A stretch of DNA of 64,000 nt, taken from the NCBI GenBank assembly GCA_028641055.1, contig CM054062.1, positions 22,514,536 to 22,578,535 on the forward strand. The letters run 5' to 3'. The stretch comes from Alopecurus myosuroides. Its lineage: Eukaryota; Streptophyta; Magnoliopsida; Poales; Poaceae. Under the pieces are notes generated by a model. It made no database searches and was not told the DNA's origin. It worked only from the letters and a program-made list of their open reading frames with translations. Shown piece after piece: positions 53,957-64,000 of this stretch (within the stretch, counting starts at the first letter, position 1; every line of letters starts with the position of its first letter). The translations under genes were made by a program, and so were the position numbers.

Positions 53957-54137
53957 CCTTTGGTGGTTCGTTTTGGTGCGTTCTGCGTGCTTGGAAGCTA
54001 AGTGCGCTTGGGGCAGGAAACTTGCTCTCGAGATCGCGTCAATGGCCTTTGGTGGTTCGTTTTGGTGCCATCCTTTGGTGGTTCGTTTTGGTGCGTTCAC
54101 CTTTGAGGTAGTCAAATTGCGCAGTCCTTATCACGCG
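53957..54137. repeat. Rearranged segment before the 3' LTR of G, with a copy of host flank
   Basis: A 25-bp unit (CCTTTGGTGGTTCGTTTTGG...) occurs about three times between 53954 and 54099. Bases 54095-54137 then repeat 45161-45203, the E protease sequence left of G, including the CGTTA TSD. The normal leader, TATA box and polypurine tract found at 3079-3618 in B are absent. Confidence 0.88.
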
Positions 54138-54696
54138 TTATGTCGGATATATGCTGAATAGGGGTATAGAAGATGGTAGACAAAAGAGCCGGACTACCAG
54201 GGTGGCCTACATGGTAATGGGCTTAGGTCCATTGGGCGGCCCAGTAGTCCGACGCGCAGAAGCCGGATTCTAGAAGAACCCGGATCACGGCCCACGTGAT
54301 CTGGCTTGGAGGAGAAGACGGATTCCTTACTTTCCAAGTTACAAGTTAAACGTAGTCTTCTAGGTTTCTTGTTCTGTAAGCCCTAATCCGGCTATTATAT
54401 AAAGCCGGACGGGAGATAGATTAGATAGGTTCAAGTTTCACAAGCTAAAGCTCTACGCAACTCGCCGAGAAGCTTATCCTCGTCGAGTAGCTAGATCTAT
54501 TCCCTCACACTGTAACCCTGTTATACGGGCTTTAGTCCCAATTAGTGAGAAGTGCAGGAGTAGGTACGCCGTACTGTCGCGACGTACCGAACCTGGGTAA
54601 AATCCCGTGTTCCGTGTTACTACGCTATCCCGTTACCCCACGTCTCTACCGTAGTCTCATGGCACCCCAGTCTATGAAAACTACTACGATGTCTCG
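54138..54696 (+). repeat. 3' LTR of gypsy copy G
   Basis: 559 bp, two differences from 45204-45762 found by eye (TTAAACG/TTATACG and CGTATCT/CGTCTCT). Followed by TSD CGTTA (54697-54701). Confidence 0.95.
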
Positions 54697-55025
54697 ACAC
54701 GTTATTCGGAAGGCCGGCTTATGCCAAATTCATGGCTAGGCCGTGTTACGTGTATCTACAGCTAAAAATCCCGGGTCCCAAGAAGACCATTACCATACAT
54801 GGAAATCGAGACATTGCAGCTGAATGCGATGAAGGAGACGCAGCAATGGCCGAGCAAGCTTGTAGAAAAGAAGAACTCAAGCACTATCGGTCTCAAGCAG
54901 ACCCGGAGGACAGAACCACATCAAAAAGGCCGAGTACTGAAGGCGAAAGAGCAAAGTCCAAGGTAGCACAAGATACTAAAATGGTAGCTTTTATCAAGGA
55001 TGACTCTCCCAAACAATCCGTATAA
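54697..55025 (+). pseudogene. Protease of gypsy E, C-terminal part
   Basis: Begins with the second CGTTA, then the retropepsin C-terminus (MARPCYVYLQLKIPGPKKT) and a charged tail (KRPSTEGERAKSKVAQDTK, MVAFIKDDSPKQSV) that usually links protease to RT. A stop at 55023-55025 follows and no RT comes after it. Confidence 0.85.
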
Positions 55026-56233
55026 GAGAAGAAACGGCACGGCCGCTTACAACCAGCCACGTTATGGAAACACCTCACCCGGGTTGGCTAGTAAACCCGG
55101 TACTCATCATGAAAAAGTCAAACATGTGGAGAATGTGTATCGGTCACGTCAGCCCGGGACCGGTGCCCAAGAAGAACTAAACAATGTAACGGGCAGAAGG
55201 TTTCAGACGCGCTCTTTTCCTACCCAGGGTACCTAAGGGGACTGGAAGGTTTTTAATGAGGCGGCCTGCTGATCCAAACTTTCTCGCATCAATAAAGAGA
55301 TGGTTATCAAGTCCTATCTTGTTACAGCCTTTGCTCCGATTACAAGTAAGTAATATCCATGTGACATCAATACATCAGTATCATCAAGAATGTTGGGTAT
55401 ATATAGGTCTCGGGGGCTGGTTGCTCAAATAGCGCAGCCACAAACCCAAAGACCCGGCCTTGATGCCTATAAGTTATAAGGGCCGATTATTCGCAAACGA
55501 GTACGTCTGCAATCTTATAACTGGACAAAGGAGCCAAATTTTCTTGACTTTTCTTACTTAAGCTCGATGTGACTCGCACTAAAGTGGCATGATTTGCTCG
55601 CTTACGATTACAATCAGCCAGGAAGCCCAATGGGACTTGTCTGACCCTGTTTTCGTATAGATGTAACAACATGGTATCCACGCGAAAGCCGGCTTACAGT
55701 ACAAGATAGTCAAAAGGGTCATCTAAACCACAAGTTATGCAGAGTACAAGGCTAATAGCTGGAAACTCAACGATTATCAAGCATGACTTCATTATCTATA
55801 TGAAACAATTCCGGGTTTCGACTTAGCGACAACAAGTTTGTTCTCTTCGAAAAAACCACACACCACAGACTCAGATATTCGGGCCTTGGGGACTGTGGGT
55901 TTCGAAACAGAATCAAGCTGTTTCGTTGCTAGGCTCGAAAGACCCCAACGTCCGAGTCGTGGGGACTTGGGGACTTAAAGAAAAGTCCACCTGTCAAAAC
56001 CCACGATACTCGGAAATAAAGAAGGAAGAAAAAAAGTTGGATATCAAGAATAAGTCCAAAAATAGACAAGTATCAAGTTCATCAAAATGCCTAGAAAGGC
56101 ACGAGGTGTATCACAGAATTAAAGTGCGTTACAAGTTGCGACACTAGTATCAAGAGTGCACAGGCGCACCGTCAAAAGAATACTTGTCTTGAGTAAAAAC
56201 ATCAAATGATCGAAGTATTTTTATGGCGTTCGC
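55026..56233 (+). other. Spacer of gypsy E without RT or integrase
   Basis: No conserved pol motif in any frame. Ends with AT-rich, 3'-UTR-like DNA before the antisense gene stop. The loss of RT-integrase lies at or near 55026-55255. Confidence 0.6.
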
Positions 56234-59200
56234 CTATTCGGCTTCCTGAGTAGGGTCTACATCTTTGCCCTTGCCCTCCGGGTCTTGCTCCTGGACTTGC
56301 TCTTTAGCTCTTTCGGCATCATCACCCGGATTCCTTGCGGCAGGGCGGACAGGCGGAGGAACAGCTGGTGTAGAGGTGGATGGCCCTGATCCTAACTCGG
56401 CCTCTCTCTTCGCAGTTGCTTCCCTCTTCCTTGCCGAATTAGCAACCCATTTCTCCAAGATATCAAAGGGCGGGGGTGCTTCCTCTGTAACAATTTTGCC
56501 TTCAGCATCGTATGCACTCATAATCGTGTTTAGATCCAAACTATCGGCCAAAGTGGTAGCAGAGGAACGCACTGCGGACTGTATGGCCTTGAAATCCTTG
56601 GGTGTAAATTTGGAACCGTCCGCCTTGAATTCTGGAAACCCGGATATTACCTTTGCCGGGTCAAGCTTCGGAAAGAAAGCCTTGGCCAGGGTAAAGGCCC
56701 GGGTCATACCAATCCGGCATGACGAGCGTTTCCAGATTTCAATCCAGCCAGGCACAGTGGAGCAGGCTTGAATGAGATTTTCCTCACCCGGATATACCTC
56801 CGTAGGCCACTTCACGGCATCCAGTATAAATTTTGTGCCGGCAAAAAAAGTCCGGAGCACAGTCTTTAGGGTTCTAGCCTTGAGAATGGCATCCTCCTCT
56901 GGGGTCGCAAGGTTGGCACCTACAGTTGAAACAAAAGAAAGAACGTATCAGTAATCCCGAGTATCATATAATAAAGCAAAGACATGAAGTCAATCGGCAG
57001 CAAAAACTTACTAAGCAAGATCTGATAAGTATCGGCGACCTGGTCCGATAGTTTCTTCAGTGCGGTCTGAGCGGTATTGCACTTCTTCTTGTATTTAGAA
57101 ACATCCTTCTTCAAAGTTTTCATGTCATCCTCAAGGGTTTCCCTCCGCTTTACCTCGGCAAGAAGAAGTTGTTCGGTCTTGAGTAAAATTTCATCAGACC
57201 GGGTTATCTGCGCCTGTAAGTAGCAAGGAACACAAGTATCAGTTGGATATTATGGTAAGCTGAGTATTGCATAAAGTACCAAACATAACTTTAGCAAGTC
57301 ATGCTCGGAACTTGGGGACTAGGCATGCACTACGAGATATCAAGTGTTATTACCTGGTGCTCTGCGGCCATGCGCTCCAAGATATTGCTCTCTGAAGTCT
57401 TCATAGTGAGGAGAGTGTTCATCAATTGATCAAAAGTGTCTTTACCCGTATCAGAGGACCCGGGGCCTTGGAAATTCCGAGAAGGAGTTTTCTTCTTAGT
57501 GGGAGGCGGCACCCGGGTCATTTGTATGTCGGAATCCGATGCTCCTTCTTCTGCACCCAAGGTTGTGACTCTGTTCTTCTTGCTTGCGTGGGAGGCAATC
57601 GGATAATCGGCTTCTTGTGTGTCCGGATTTATCGGTGACGCTTGTCCTTCGCCGCTAGACGCGGCTGTTGTCTTATCAGCCAGGCTCCCCTTACCCGGGC
57701 CCTCGGTCTCCATATCCTCTTGGTCGCTGGTAACGACCGTGGCCCTATAGATATTATGAGTGAGCAGCTAGTGTACAATCAGGAAAGGGTGATGAAAACG
57801 TGGTAGAGCATCAGGAAGGGGATTTTACCCGGTATTCACCACGAAGTCCGAAGGGAATCCGTCGCTGGACCCGGGAGAGGCTGGAAAGTATCAAGTAAGA
57901 TTTCATAAGGGGATGGTTCAAGAAGAATGTTTCGTCCGAGAAAGGATAGGGTAAATACCAGCCCGCCGAGTCGGAGTCGATGAAATACCCGGGTTAAGAG
58001 CACCATCACCCGGGTGATTTCGAGTTGACCTGCGCTTGGTCATGGGCGACTCCTTCAAGTATGGCCAGTGGAACAACGTCAAGGTAGCTCATGTATATCA
58101 TTAAAGGAATACGAATTGAATGCAAGGAGGTGATATGAAACCTTGGGGGTGGCCTCTTGGGGTTTTCTCTTTGATCCGACTTTGACTATCGGCTCCAATT
58201 CCTCCTCGTCGCTGGCGGATTCTACTTTGCCGTCAATCTCTTCTTCTTCGCCTTTGTCTTCTGATTCTGGAAGTTATCAAGGTCACAGTTGGAAAATGAG
58301 GAACGGGACACGATGAACTCAGGGGAATTACGTGAAGTTTGAAACGTACCTTCATCCGAGTTAGTGCCCTCCTCTAGCTCCTCTGGGGTTTCGGAGCTAG
58401 GTGGAGTTTCAATCTTCCAAAAGGGATCATCAGCCTGGAAGGAAGGAATAAGGGTAAGGGTTATCATTCATATCGAGTGGAAGGTGTGAAGTAAAGAGTA
58501 TGAAACTCGAGTCCTTACCTTGGGGGCTGGGTTTTCCCGAGTGAAGGGTTCCAACCCGGCTATGTTCCGGATCACCTCCATCTTTTCTGTCAAGAAGCTC
58601 TTGATAGTTTTGTTGGTGTCTCCAGCTGCGAAGCTGTGGGTGGAATACCGAAGCGAGTCCGTATTGTGCCATGAATACTCGCACATCAACTTAGTGCGGA
58701 TGGAGTTGGGTTGAACCCGGAAATCGACCCAAGTTTTCACCAGGTTAAGCCCAATGAGACCTTGGGCCGACAGAACAGAGATTTTGGCTAATAAGGGCCG
58801 GATGGCATCCCTGTCCGAGTCAGGGGCAAAGGCATTAAAAGACTCGGAGATATCGAGAAGGCCTTCTGAGTAACCCGGCAGTTTCTTCTGGCCGGGTGGG
58901 GAGGTGTCTCGGCAATAGAAGTACGAGAGCCGCCAGTGTTTGACATGGGAGTTGAGAGTGAGGGGTGGCATCCGAGAGTTCTTGCGGCGCTGGACAGAAA
59001 CCCCGCCGCAAGCAAGAAGTGCCCCGTCACCGCTTTCGCGGCACGGTTTGCACTGGAAGAGCTCGACAAAAAGAGCCAAACTTGGCGGAGTGTACAAGTA
59101 TGACTCAGAGAGGACGATGAAGTGGGAAATATTTAATACAGAATTAGGCCCGATGTCAAAAACGCGAAGGCCGTAATGGCTTAGAACATCACGGAAGAAA

Positions 59201-59448
59201 GGGTGACCCGGCGGACGGAAGCCCCGGGTCACATGTTCCACGAAACAGATTACCTCGTCCTTCGTCGGGGTAGGCCGGGTCTCGTTGCCCGGCACCCTCC
59301 AGTGGATTTCCTTTTGAGGGGGTAGAACCCCTAACTCGGCCAATTCTTCTAACTTGGCCTTGGTGACCGACGATCGCGCCCAGTTGGCGGATATGGAGTT
59401 GGTGGTCTTGGCCTTGGTTGGTGTTTTTCCCTGCTTTTTGGGAGCCAT
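56234..59448 (-). CDS. Spliced antisense gene of gypsy E (Transposase_28-like)
   Basis: Start ATG 59448 (MAPKKQGKTPTKAKTTNS). Coding exon 1 (59448-58519) has the conserved core: FVEHVTRGFRPPGHPFFRDV, LSHYGLRVFDIGPNSVL, HWRLSYFYCRD, LMCEYSWHNTDSLRY, ending NPAPK at a GT donor, the same place as in the other family. Then 58434-58350 (acidic) and 58266-58142 (GEEEEIDGKVESASDEEELEP). Further exons include 57713 region (METEGPGKGSLADKTTAASS), a coiled coil near 57200-57005 (DDMKTLKKDVSKYKKKCNTA) and a last exon 56919-56234 (AKAFFPKLDPAKVISGFPEF, ending DVDPTQEAE). Some middle borders are unsure. No stop found in the exons read. Function unknown. Confidence 0.8.
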
Positions 59449-59457
59449 GTGACTGAC

Positions 59458-59979
59458 CTGCAAAGCGCAAGGTAGAAGGATGTGAGGAATAAGACCCGGA
59501 AACCATAAACTGATCGAGTATTGATGAGTGACGTTGAGACAATATGAAGATTGCATATTATCCAGGTGTCAGTCCGTGGAGCAAGGCCAAAACTATCCGG
59601 GTATCAAGTATCATTATGAAAATCATGAAGGCTTATGCATTGAAGGGATATTCGAGGGTGATAGACGGTTACACAGGTATCTACTACAAGCAAAGGGAGT
59701 CCGAAAAGAGAAGCTTTTCCAAGTAATAGAGGTGAAGGCGGAAAAATTGGGCGGCCCGGGCTCAGGCTAGAGGTTCCGTTTTTGGATTTGTGGCAAAATT
59801 AACAGTTATGGGCAGTAGGGGAATAAAGTGGAGGTAGTATCCAATCCATTGGATGAATCAGAGTGAGTACAAGTAACTTAATTCGGCATGACCAGGAAAT
59901 GAACGGCGGGTTGACCTAGATCTAAGCTGAAGGAAATCAAAAAATTGCGGAGGCCAGTTAATGGGTATGGGAGGCTTAC
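59458..59979 (-). other. Leader intron of the E antisense gene
   Basis: On the minus strand CTCCA|GTAAGC at 59979 and CTTTGCAG at 59458 bracket 522 bp just upstream of the ATG. A pyrimidine-rich acceptor and canonical donor support a 5' UTR intron. Confidence 0.55.
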
Positions 59980-60248
59980 TGGAGGAGGTTGAAGCGAAGC
60001 TCGACGTAGGCAAATAGCGCAAGATTGATGCCCCTTTGCGATACCCGACGGACTGGTTGGGGGTTTGGCGGCGGATCTTGGCGGCGGTGCAGAATGCGTT
60101 GTGGCTGAACGCAGCCGGCGGCCAATAGGTTCCGGCGGTGCGCAAGGGATTTCCGTGGTGGCGCTCTGTGAGCTTGAGTGCGGAGGAGGAAAGGAAGAAG
60201 AGTGGGGGGAAATGAGCCGTTAGGGTTCGGGTTACCCCCCAAGGAGCC

Positions 60249-60257
60249 TATTTATAG
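60249..60257 (-). promoter_or_regulatory. TATA box of the E antisense gene
   Basis: CTATAAATA on the minus strand, followed by a leader-like CCCTAACGGC stretch and a GC-rich 5' UTR. About 0.8 kb upstream of the ATG, mostly leader intron. Confidence 0.6.
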
Positions 60258-60621
60258 CGCGAGTGGATAAGCCCGATTCAGCGAACGGGAGCCGGGAGTT
60301 GCGGAGTAACGGCTATCTATTTGATTTTTTGCGAGATGCGCTTTAAATGTTGAGCAAGGTATCTGAACGAAAAGGAGAAAGAGATCCATCCCATGATATC
60401 AGGGTCAATTATCGAGTATAGAATCTTGACATTTTTGGGGTTTAGACCTGGAAAGGTAAGTCAGGTATTTGGGGAAGAGCCGGGTTACTATATGGCCACC
60501 ATGGAGTAAGGCCTAGCTATCTATCAAGGCACCGTAACCCGGCCTCCACATACTTGTGTGTTTGATATCCTTGCAGGGAATAGCGAGCGCTTCAAGGAAG
60601 GATCCGTGAAGCCCAAGCTAT

Positions 60622-60633
60622 TCTGGGGACTAC
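60622..60633 (+). promoter_or_regulatory. Polypurine tract of gypsy E
   Basis: TCTGGGGACTAC directly before the LTR, resembling CTTGGGGGCTAC of the other family. Confidence 0.7.
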
Positions 60634-61110
60634 TGATGGAGGGATAATAACCCGGTAGGCCAACTCCAAGGAATAAACCGGCCCAAAGGACGCTGCGCAG
60701 GATCCGGCTAAGGATAAAGAAACTTTTGGAAGGCCCAAGTTTGTAGGCCCAGTAACCCGGATTGTGGGTTATGGTAAAGGAAAGTTAGGGTTTGTGCGCC
60801 GTGTCCGGGTAGGATCCAGGGTGCGCCTTGGAGGGTAAGCCGGGGGGTACGGGTGCTTTATAAACCGACCCCTAGGAGTAGTTGATTGAGATCTAAGAAC
60901 CCTAGCAATATCGCTTGACATCGAGCATCCAGTGTAACCCCAGAGTTGAGTTATTATATCAAGATCGGAGACTCGGCGACTTTGATTGCCGGCTACCAGA
61001 TCGATTTGCATCATGTTTTCCTCTGAGCTAAACCCTCTCCCAAATGCCTGTGTCGTCTTGCCCCAAGATCAGTTACCCCCGGTAACGTCTGCCGTGATTA
61101 TCCCACGACA
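60634..61110 (+). repeat. LTR shared by gypsy E (3') and truncated copy F (5')
   Basis: 477 bp. Preceded by E's polypurine tract and followed by a PBS and gag start, so it serves as 3' LTR of E and 5' LTR of F. Confidence 0.93.
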
Positions 61111-61112
61111 GT

Positions 61113-61129
61113 TGGCGCCCACCGTGGGG
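61113..61129 (+). promoter_or_regulatory. Primer-binding site of copy F
   Basis: TGGCGCCCACCGTGGGG two bases after the LTR. Confidence 0.88.
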
Positions 61130-61584
61130 CCTGCGTCCAAAGGTGTTTACGTCACGGGAGAAGCTCGGAAGAACATGGAGAATCTTGTCGTCGGCGAGAT
61201 CTACATCGACCATAAAGGAGAAAAGACGGTGGATGATTCCGGCTGGGGGCCAGAATCGGATCACCTCGAATCCGGATCCGTCGTGACAATCGGCCGGATC
61301 AGCGTCTTCATTCGTATGGTATGTACTTCCGGTTCGATCCCTGACAATTTTGGATCTGATTCTGTGTCAGGGGAAGCCACTTCTATCCGATCAGATGATG
61401 AAGAATCGATTGGAACGACATATCCGGCGGAAGAACCCATCGCGAAGTGGGAACAGCCGGAGGAGCCGGCATGGACCCCGCGCGGCCGGATCGAAAGAGA
61501 GGATGATACCGAGTCTATCCTGGATCTGCTGGAGAACCGGTATGAGGAGAATAATGGCGAAGAAGAACAGCTTGAATTTACACC
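61130..61584 (+). pseudogene. Truncated gag of copy F
   Basis: Matches 42099-42555 of E with about three substitutions and a 2-base indel. In F the frame from the LTR through the PBS into MENLVVGEIYIDHKGEK is unbroken, unlike E. Homology stops at GAATTTACACCA near 61583; the frame then runs through unrelated DNA to 61711. Confidence 0.87.
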
Positions 61585-64000
61585 AGTATTTAGGATGATT
61601 TCAGACAAAACTATAGACAGATCTTGCACTGGTAGAGCTGTCGGTTATACTCCAATATCAGCTGAAGCTCGGCTTTATACTTGTGGAGCTGACGACGATG
61701 ACAACAAATAGAGCACTTCTATATACGGGGAGCAAGTAACATTTGCTCATCTCTACGACTCTACCACAGGAAAGGCCAGCGATAGAGCACAGTGAAGATG
61801 CTTCAATACAGAAAGCATTTTTGAAATATTGGACTTTTTGAAATCCCCTGGATCTGTAGAATCTTCTAGCACTGTTCAAATTCAAATTTGATAAACTTAA
61901 ATTGGTTCAAATTCAAATATGTTTGTTTGATGAATGTTGGCATAATTCAAATTCTACAAATCCAAAAATTGCAAATAAAATATATTTGGAAACCTTAGGA
62001 TGTGTACTTTCATATCCTCTGTTCCAAAATAATTTTTGAACAAGTTAGTTTAGATATTAAAATTAAGTAGTATATTAAGTATTTTTGGCATAGAATTAAT
62101 TCTATAAATAATTAGAATATGTTCCCTTAAGAAAAATTGCTCCTTTTGGTAACCTTGAACCAGAGACATCCGTACCTAAACTTTTTGGACAACCTTGAAC
62201 CATTTCCTTGTAAGATTGGACCAAAAATCAATCTTAGTGAACGACTAGTTGATCATGCCTTAGATTTTGTTTCTATTCTTTCTACCATTGTTTGTTGTGG
62301 CCATTTTGAATCCAACACCAGGTCCCTAGTATGTGTCAATCACATACAAGACCAAGTAGTGAACCTTAGACACCAGTACCTTTGCTTTCTATCTACTCCT
62401 CCACTCCCCATGCTTGCTTCAAGATTTCACCAAGTTGGGATTTGTGAGAACCATGAAGTGCAATGGAGGACTTAACCATCTAGAGATTTCTCAACATGAA
62501 GATAGAAGACCAATGAAGGACTTATCAAATAAAACAAACGTCAGAAGCATCTCCAAGAAGTGGAAGCACTTAGAAGACAACCAGAGAAACTTCCAGAAGA
62601 CTAACCCCCTTTCTCTCTAAGTCTTTTCCTTCCCTTTTCTATACTTCTCGGTTCAACTTGGTGGCAACATGAAGAGATACAAGGAAGATCAACGAAGAAG
62701 TTTTGAAGAGAAGACTTGGACTCCACAACTAGAAGAAACTCAAAGAAGTAAAGTGTATGAAGAAAATCAAGGAGAAGACATTTACCCCTCTCTTTCTATC
62801 CTTTCTATTTGCTTTCTTTCTATTTGACTTAGTGGTATTTGTGCCCATCCCATACCCAAACTAAGTAGTGAAGTGAAATCCATGAAGATTTATCGAGTTC
62901 AAGAGAAGCTTCACAACAAGGAGGAAACTACAATAGAAGCATGAAGATGATCTTCAAGAAGACAAGCCTGTGAAGACTTGGAGCAATCCACACAAGTTGA
63001 ATAAAAAGTTGTTTTTGTCCAGCCCTTGACCCAAATGGAAAATACCAAGACTTTAACTTGTTATATCCTTTGTTATGAAGTTAGTTGAACCTTGTCCTAG
63101 CCAACTTGCTCCAACTCCTTTGTTATGTTATTTGCTTTGTTTGCTTTCTCCACTTATGTGTTTGATTGCTAGGATGCTTGTTTATTTTGTTATTGTGTTT
63201 TCAATGAATAGATTGTACGGAGAGCAACGATCTTTTGTGAAGAGAGTGTGAATATCTTCACCAACTTCAACAAGGCAAGTAACACACCATTCACTACCCA
63301 TTATTTTCTATATGCATCATTAGAGTTTTCAGTAGTATGCATGATAGGAAATTTTACTAAGTTATATTATGCTATGCTATTATCCTAGTAGTGTGTAGCC
63401 ATCTCTTGTACCCTTGTTATTTTGATAGCCTTAGAACTTAGTAGATGCTATGCAATATTACAAATTGTTTTACTAGATGTTGAGGAAAAATTCTAAGTAT
63501 AACTAATAAATGAACCACCTGGGTGGAAGTGGTAATTGCTTGGATTATGTTGAGTGTTTCCTTAGGGCCCTTATTTAAGGGTTATTTCACTTGAGGTTGT
63601 CACTTGTGGATGGCCACCCAGGAACAAAGAGATTACTATGTCCTTCTAAGTTTAGTAGCTTCCCGTGCAGCCTTTCGTCATATGGGCTCTGTCTTGATCA
63701 ACTAAGTTGAATGAACTCACTAGGCTTACCAGCAGATGTAGCATAATTATAGGTGGAACGGGTAAGCCAAACGGTGGTGGAATTTCTTCTGAAAGATCTC
63801 GTATCAATCTTCTCCTTTCCTTAATGCACTCAGGGTGTATAGGATGTCTGGGCTGATTTGAGTCTGAAGGTGAAAGTGCACAAACTCTGCAGAGTCAACA
63901 AACTAAGATCTTAGCCGTGTTCCCGGTTATGGACACCTATGAGCAGCTGGACAAGGATTGACGGAAGAATCTCATCACCAATTTCAATAAGTAAAATTTT
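61585..64000. other. AT-rich DNA, no gene supported
   Basis: 2.4 kb without a domain, TIR or LTR border that I can define. It includes TTCAAATTCAAAT direct repeats (61877-61918) and purine-rich GAAGA stretches (62490-63000). The style fits the LTR or leader of another retroelement, which remains a guess. Confidence 0.3.

Larger units (their letters stand above)
45204..54696 (+). mobile_element. Gypsy copy G, pol-deleted Tat-type element (9.5 kb)
   Basis: Same family as A/B/C. LTRs 45204-45762 and 54138-54696 differ at only two sites I could find; TSD CGTTA. It keeps an intact gag-protease frame and an intact spliced antisense gene, but RNase H and integrase are deleted and RT is truncated. 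The polypurine tract and the region upstream of the antisense gene are replaced by a rearranged segment containing a copy of flanking E sequence. Confidence 0.92.
41603..61110 (+). mobile_element. Gypsy E, Tat-like, lacking RT and integrase (about 10 kb plus nested G)
   Basis: Order: LTR, PBS, gag, protease, spacer, spliced antisense gene, polypurine tract, LTR. Copy G (45204-54696) is inserted in protease with TSD CGTTA. No RT, RNase H or integrase motif occurs between the protease end (55025) and the antisense gene. E therefore depends on another element for reverse transcription and integration. Its right LTR is followed by another PBS and gag start (copy F), so no TSD is visible there. 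Confidence 0.88.

Noticed and set aside
54095..54137. 43-bp direct repeat read as a very long target-site duplication of G
   Set aside because: The real TSD is CGTTA on both outer sides; this copy lies inside the element before the 3' LTR, so it is a rearrangement product.
1..64000. Host protein-coding genes, tRNA or rRNA genes
   Set aside because: No conserved host protein was recognised, and the only tRNA-like signals are the retroelement primer-binding sites.

Overview
This window looks like repeat-rich intergenic DNA from a large grass genome, most likely Pooideae; that placement is inferred from element style, because no host gene was recognised. Almost every base I can explain belongs to nested LTR retrotransposons plus two DNA transposons. 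The evidence is paired LTRs, primer-binding sites, polypurine tracts, target-site duplications (TSDs), and retroelement domains (Gag zinc knuckles, DGG or DSG protease, YVDD reverse transcriptase, DDE integrase).

Layout, left to right. 1-1928: end of a minus-strand LTR-type element that sits exactly at the TATA box of a copia 5' LTR. 1929-2095: remnant of that copia LTR. 2096-14750: a Tat-type gypsy pair on the minus strand, in which a truncated copy A (2096-2537) shares an LTR with a 12.2-kb copy B (2538-14750). 14751-16960: copia gag. 16961-31219: gypsy copy C (minus), bounded by a perfect 5-bp TSD; it carries an hAT-type MITE in its left LTR (17495-18049) and a CACTA transposon in its RNase H/integrase region (23616-25175). 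31225-39400: rest of the copia element (Sirevirus-like): protease, integrase, RT-RNase H, an extra acidic ORF and a 1.45-kb 3' LTR with CCGGAGWCTCCGG palindromes. 39401-41602: relics of further gypsy elements. 41603-61110: a second Tat-like gypsy, E (plus), with gag and protease but no RT or integrase, its protease split by gypsy copy G (45204-54696, plus). 61111-61584: truncated copy F, sharing E's right LTR. 61585-64000: AT-rich DNA with no gene I can support.

The two gypsy families (A/B/C/G and E/F) share a design. A sense gag-pol is followed, tail to tail, by a multi-exon gene on the opposite strand. In B, C and E that gene has its own TATA box; in all of them it has GT-AG introns, an N-terminal 'putative gypsy-type transposon' (Transposase_28-like) region, a coiled-coil exon and an acidic tail. 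The first coding intron follows an N-P-x-P-K motif in both families (unclear only in the mutated C copy). G and E have each lost RT/integrase while keeping gag-protease and this reverse gene. Gag also appears to start inside the LTR and read through the primer-binding site, and an in-frame amber codon separates protease from RT in three copies.

Approximate nesting order from hand-counted LTR differences: copia (about 5%) > B (about 3%) > C (about 2%) > E (about 0.8%) > G (2 differences in 559 bp). Older copies carry stops, frameshifts and catalytic-site changes; G's gag-protease and reverse gene look intact.
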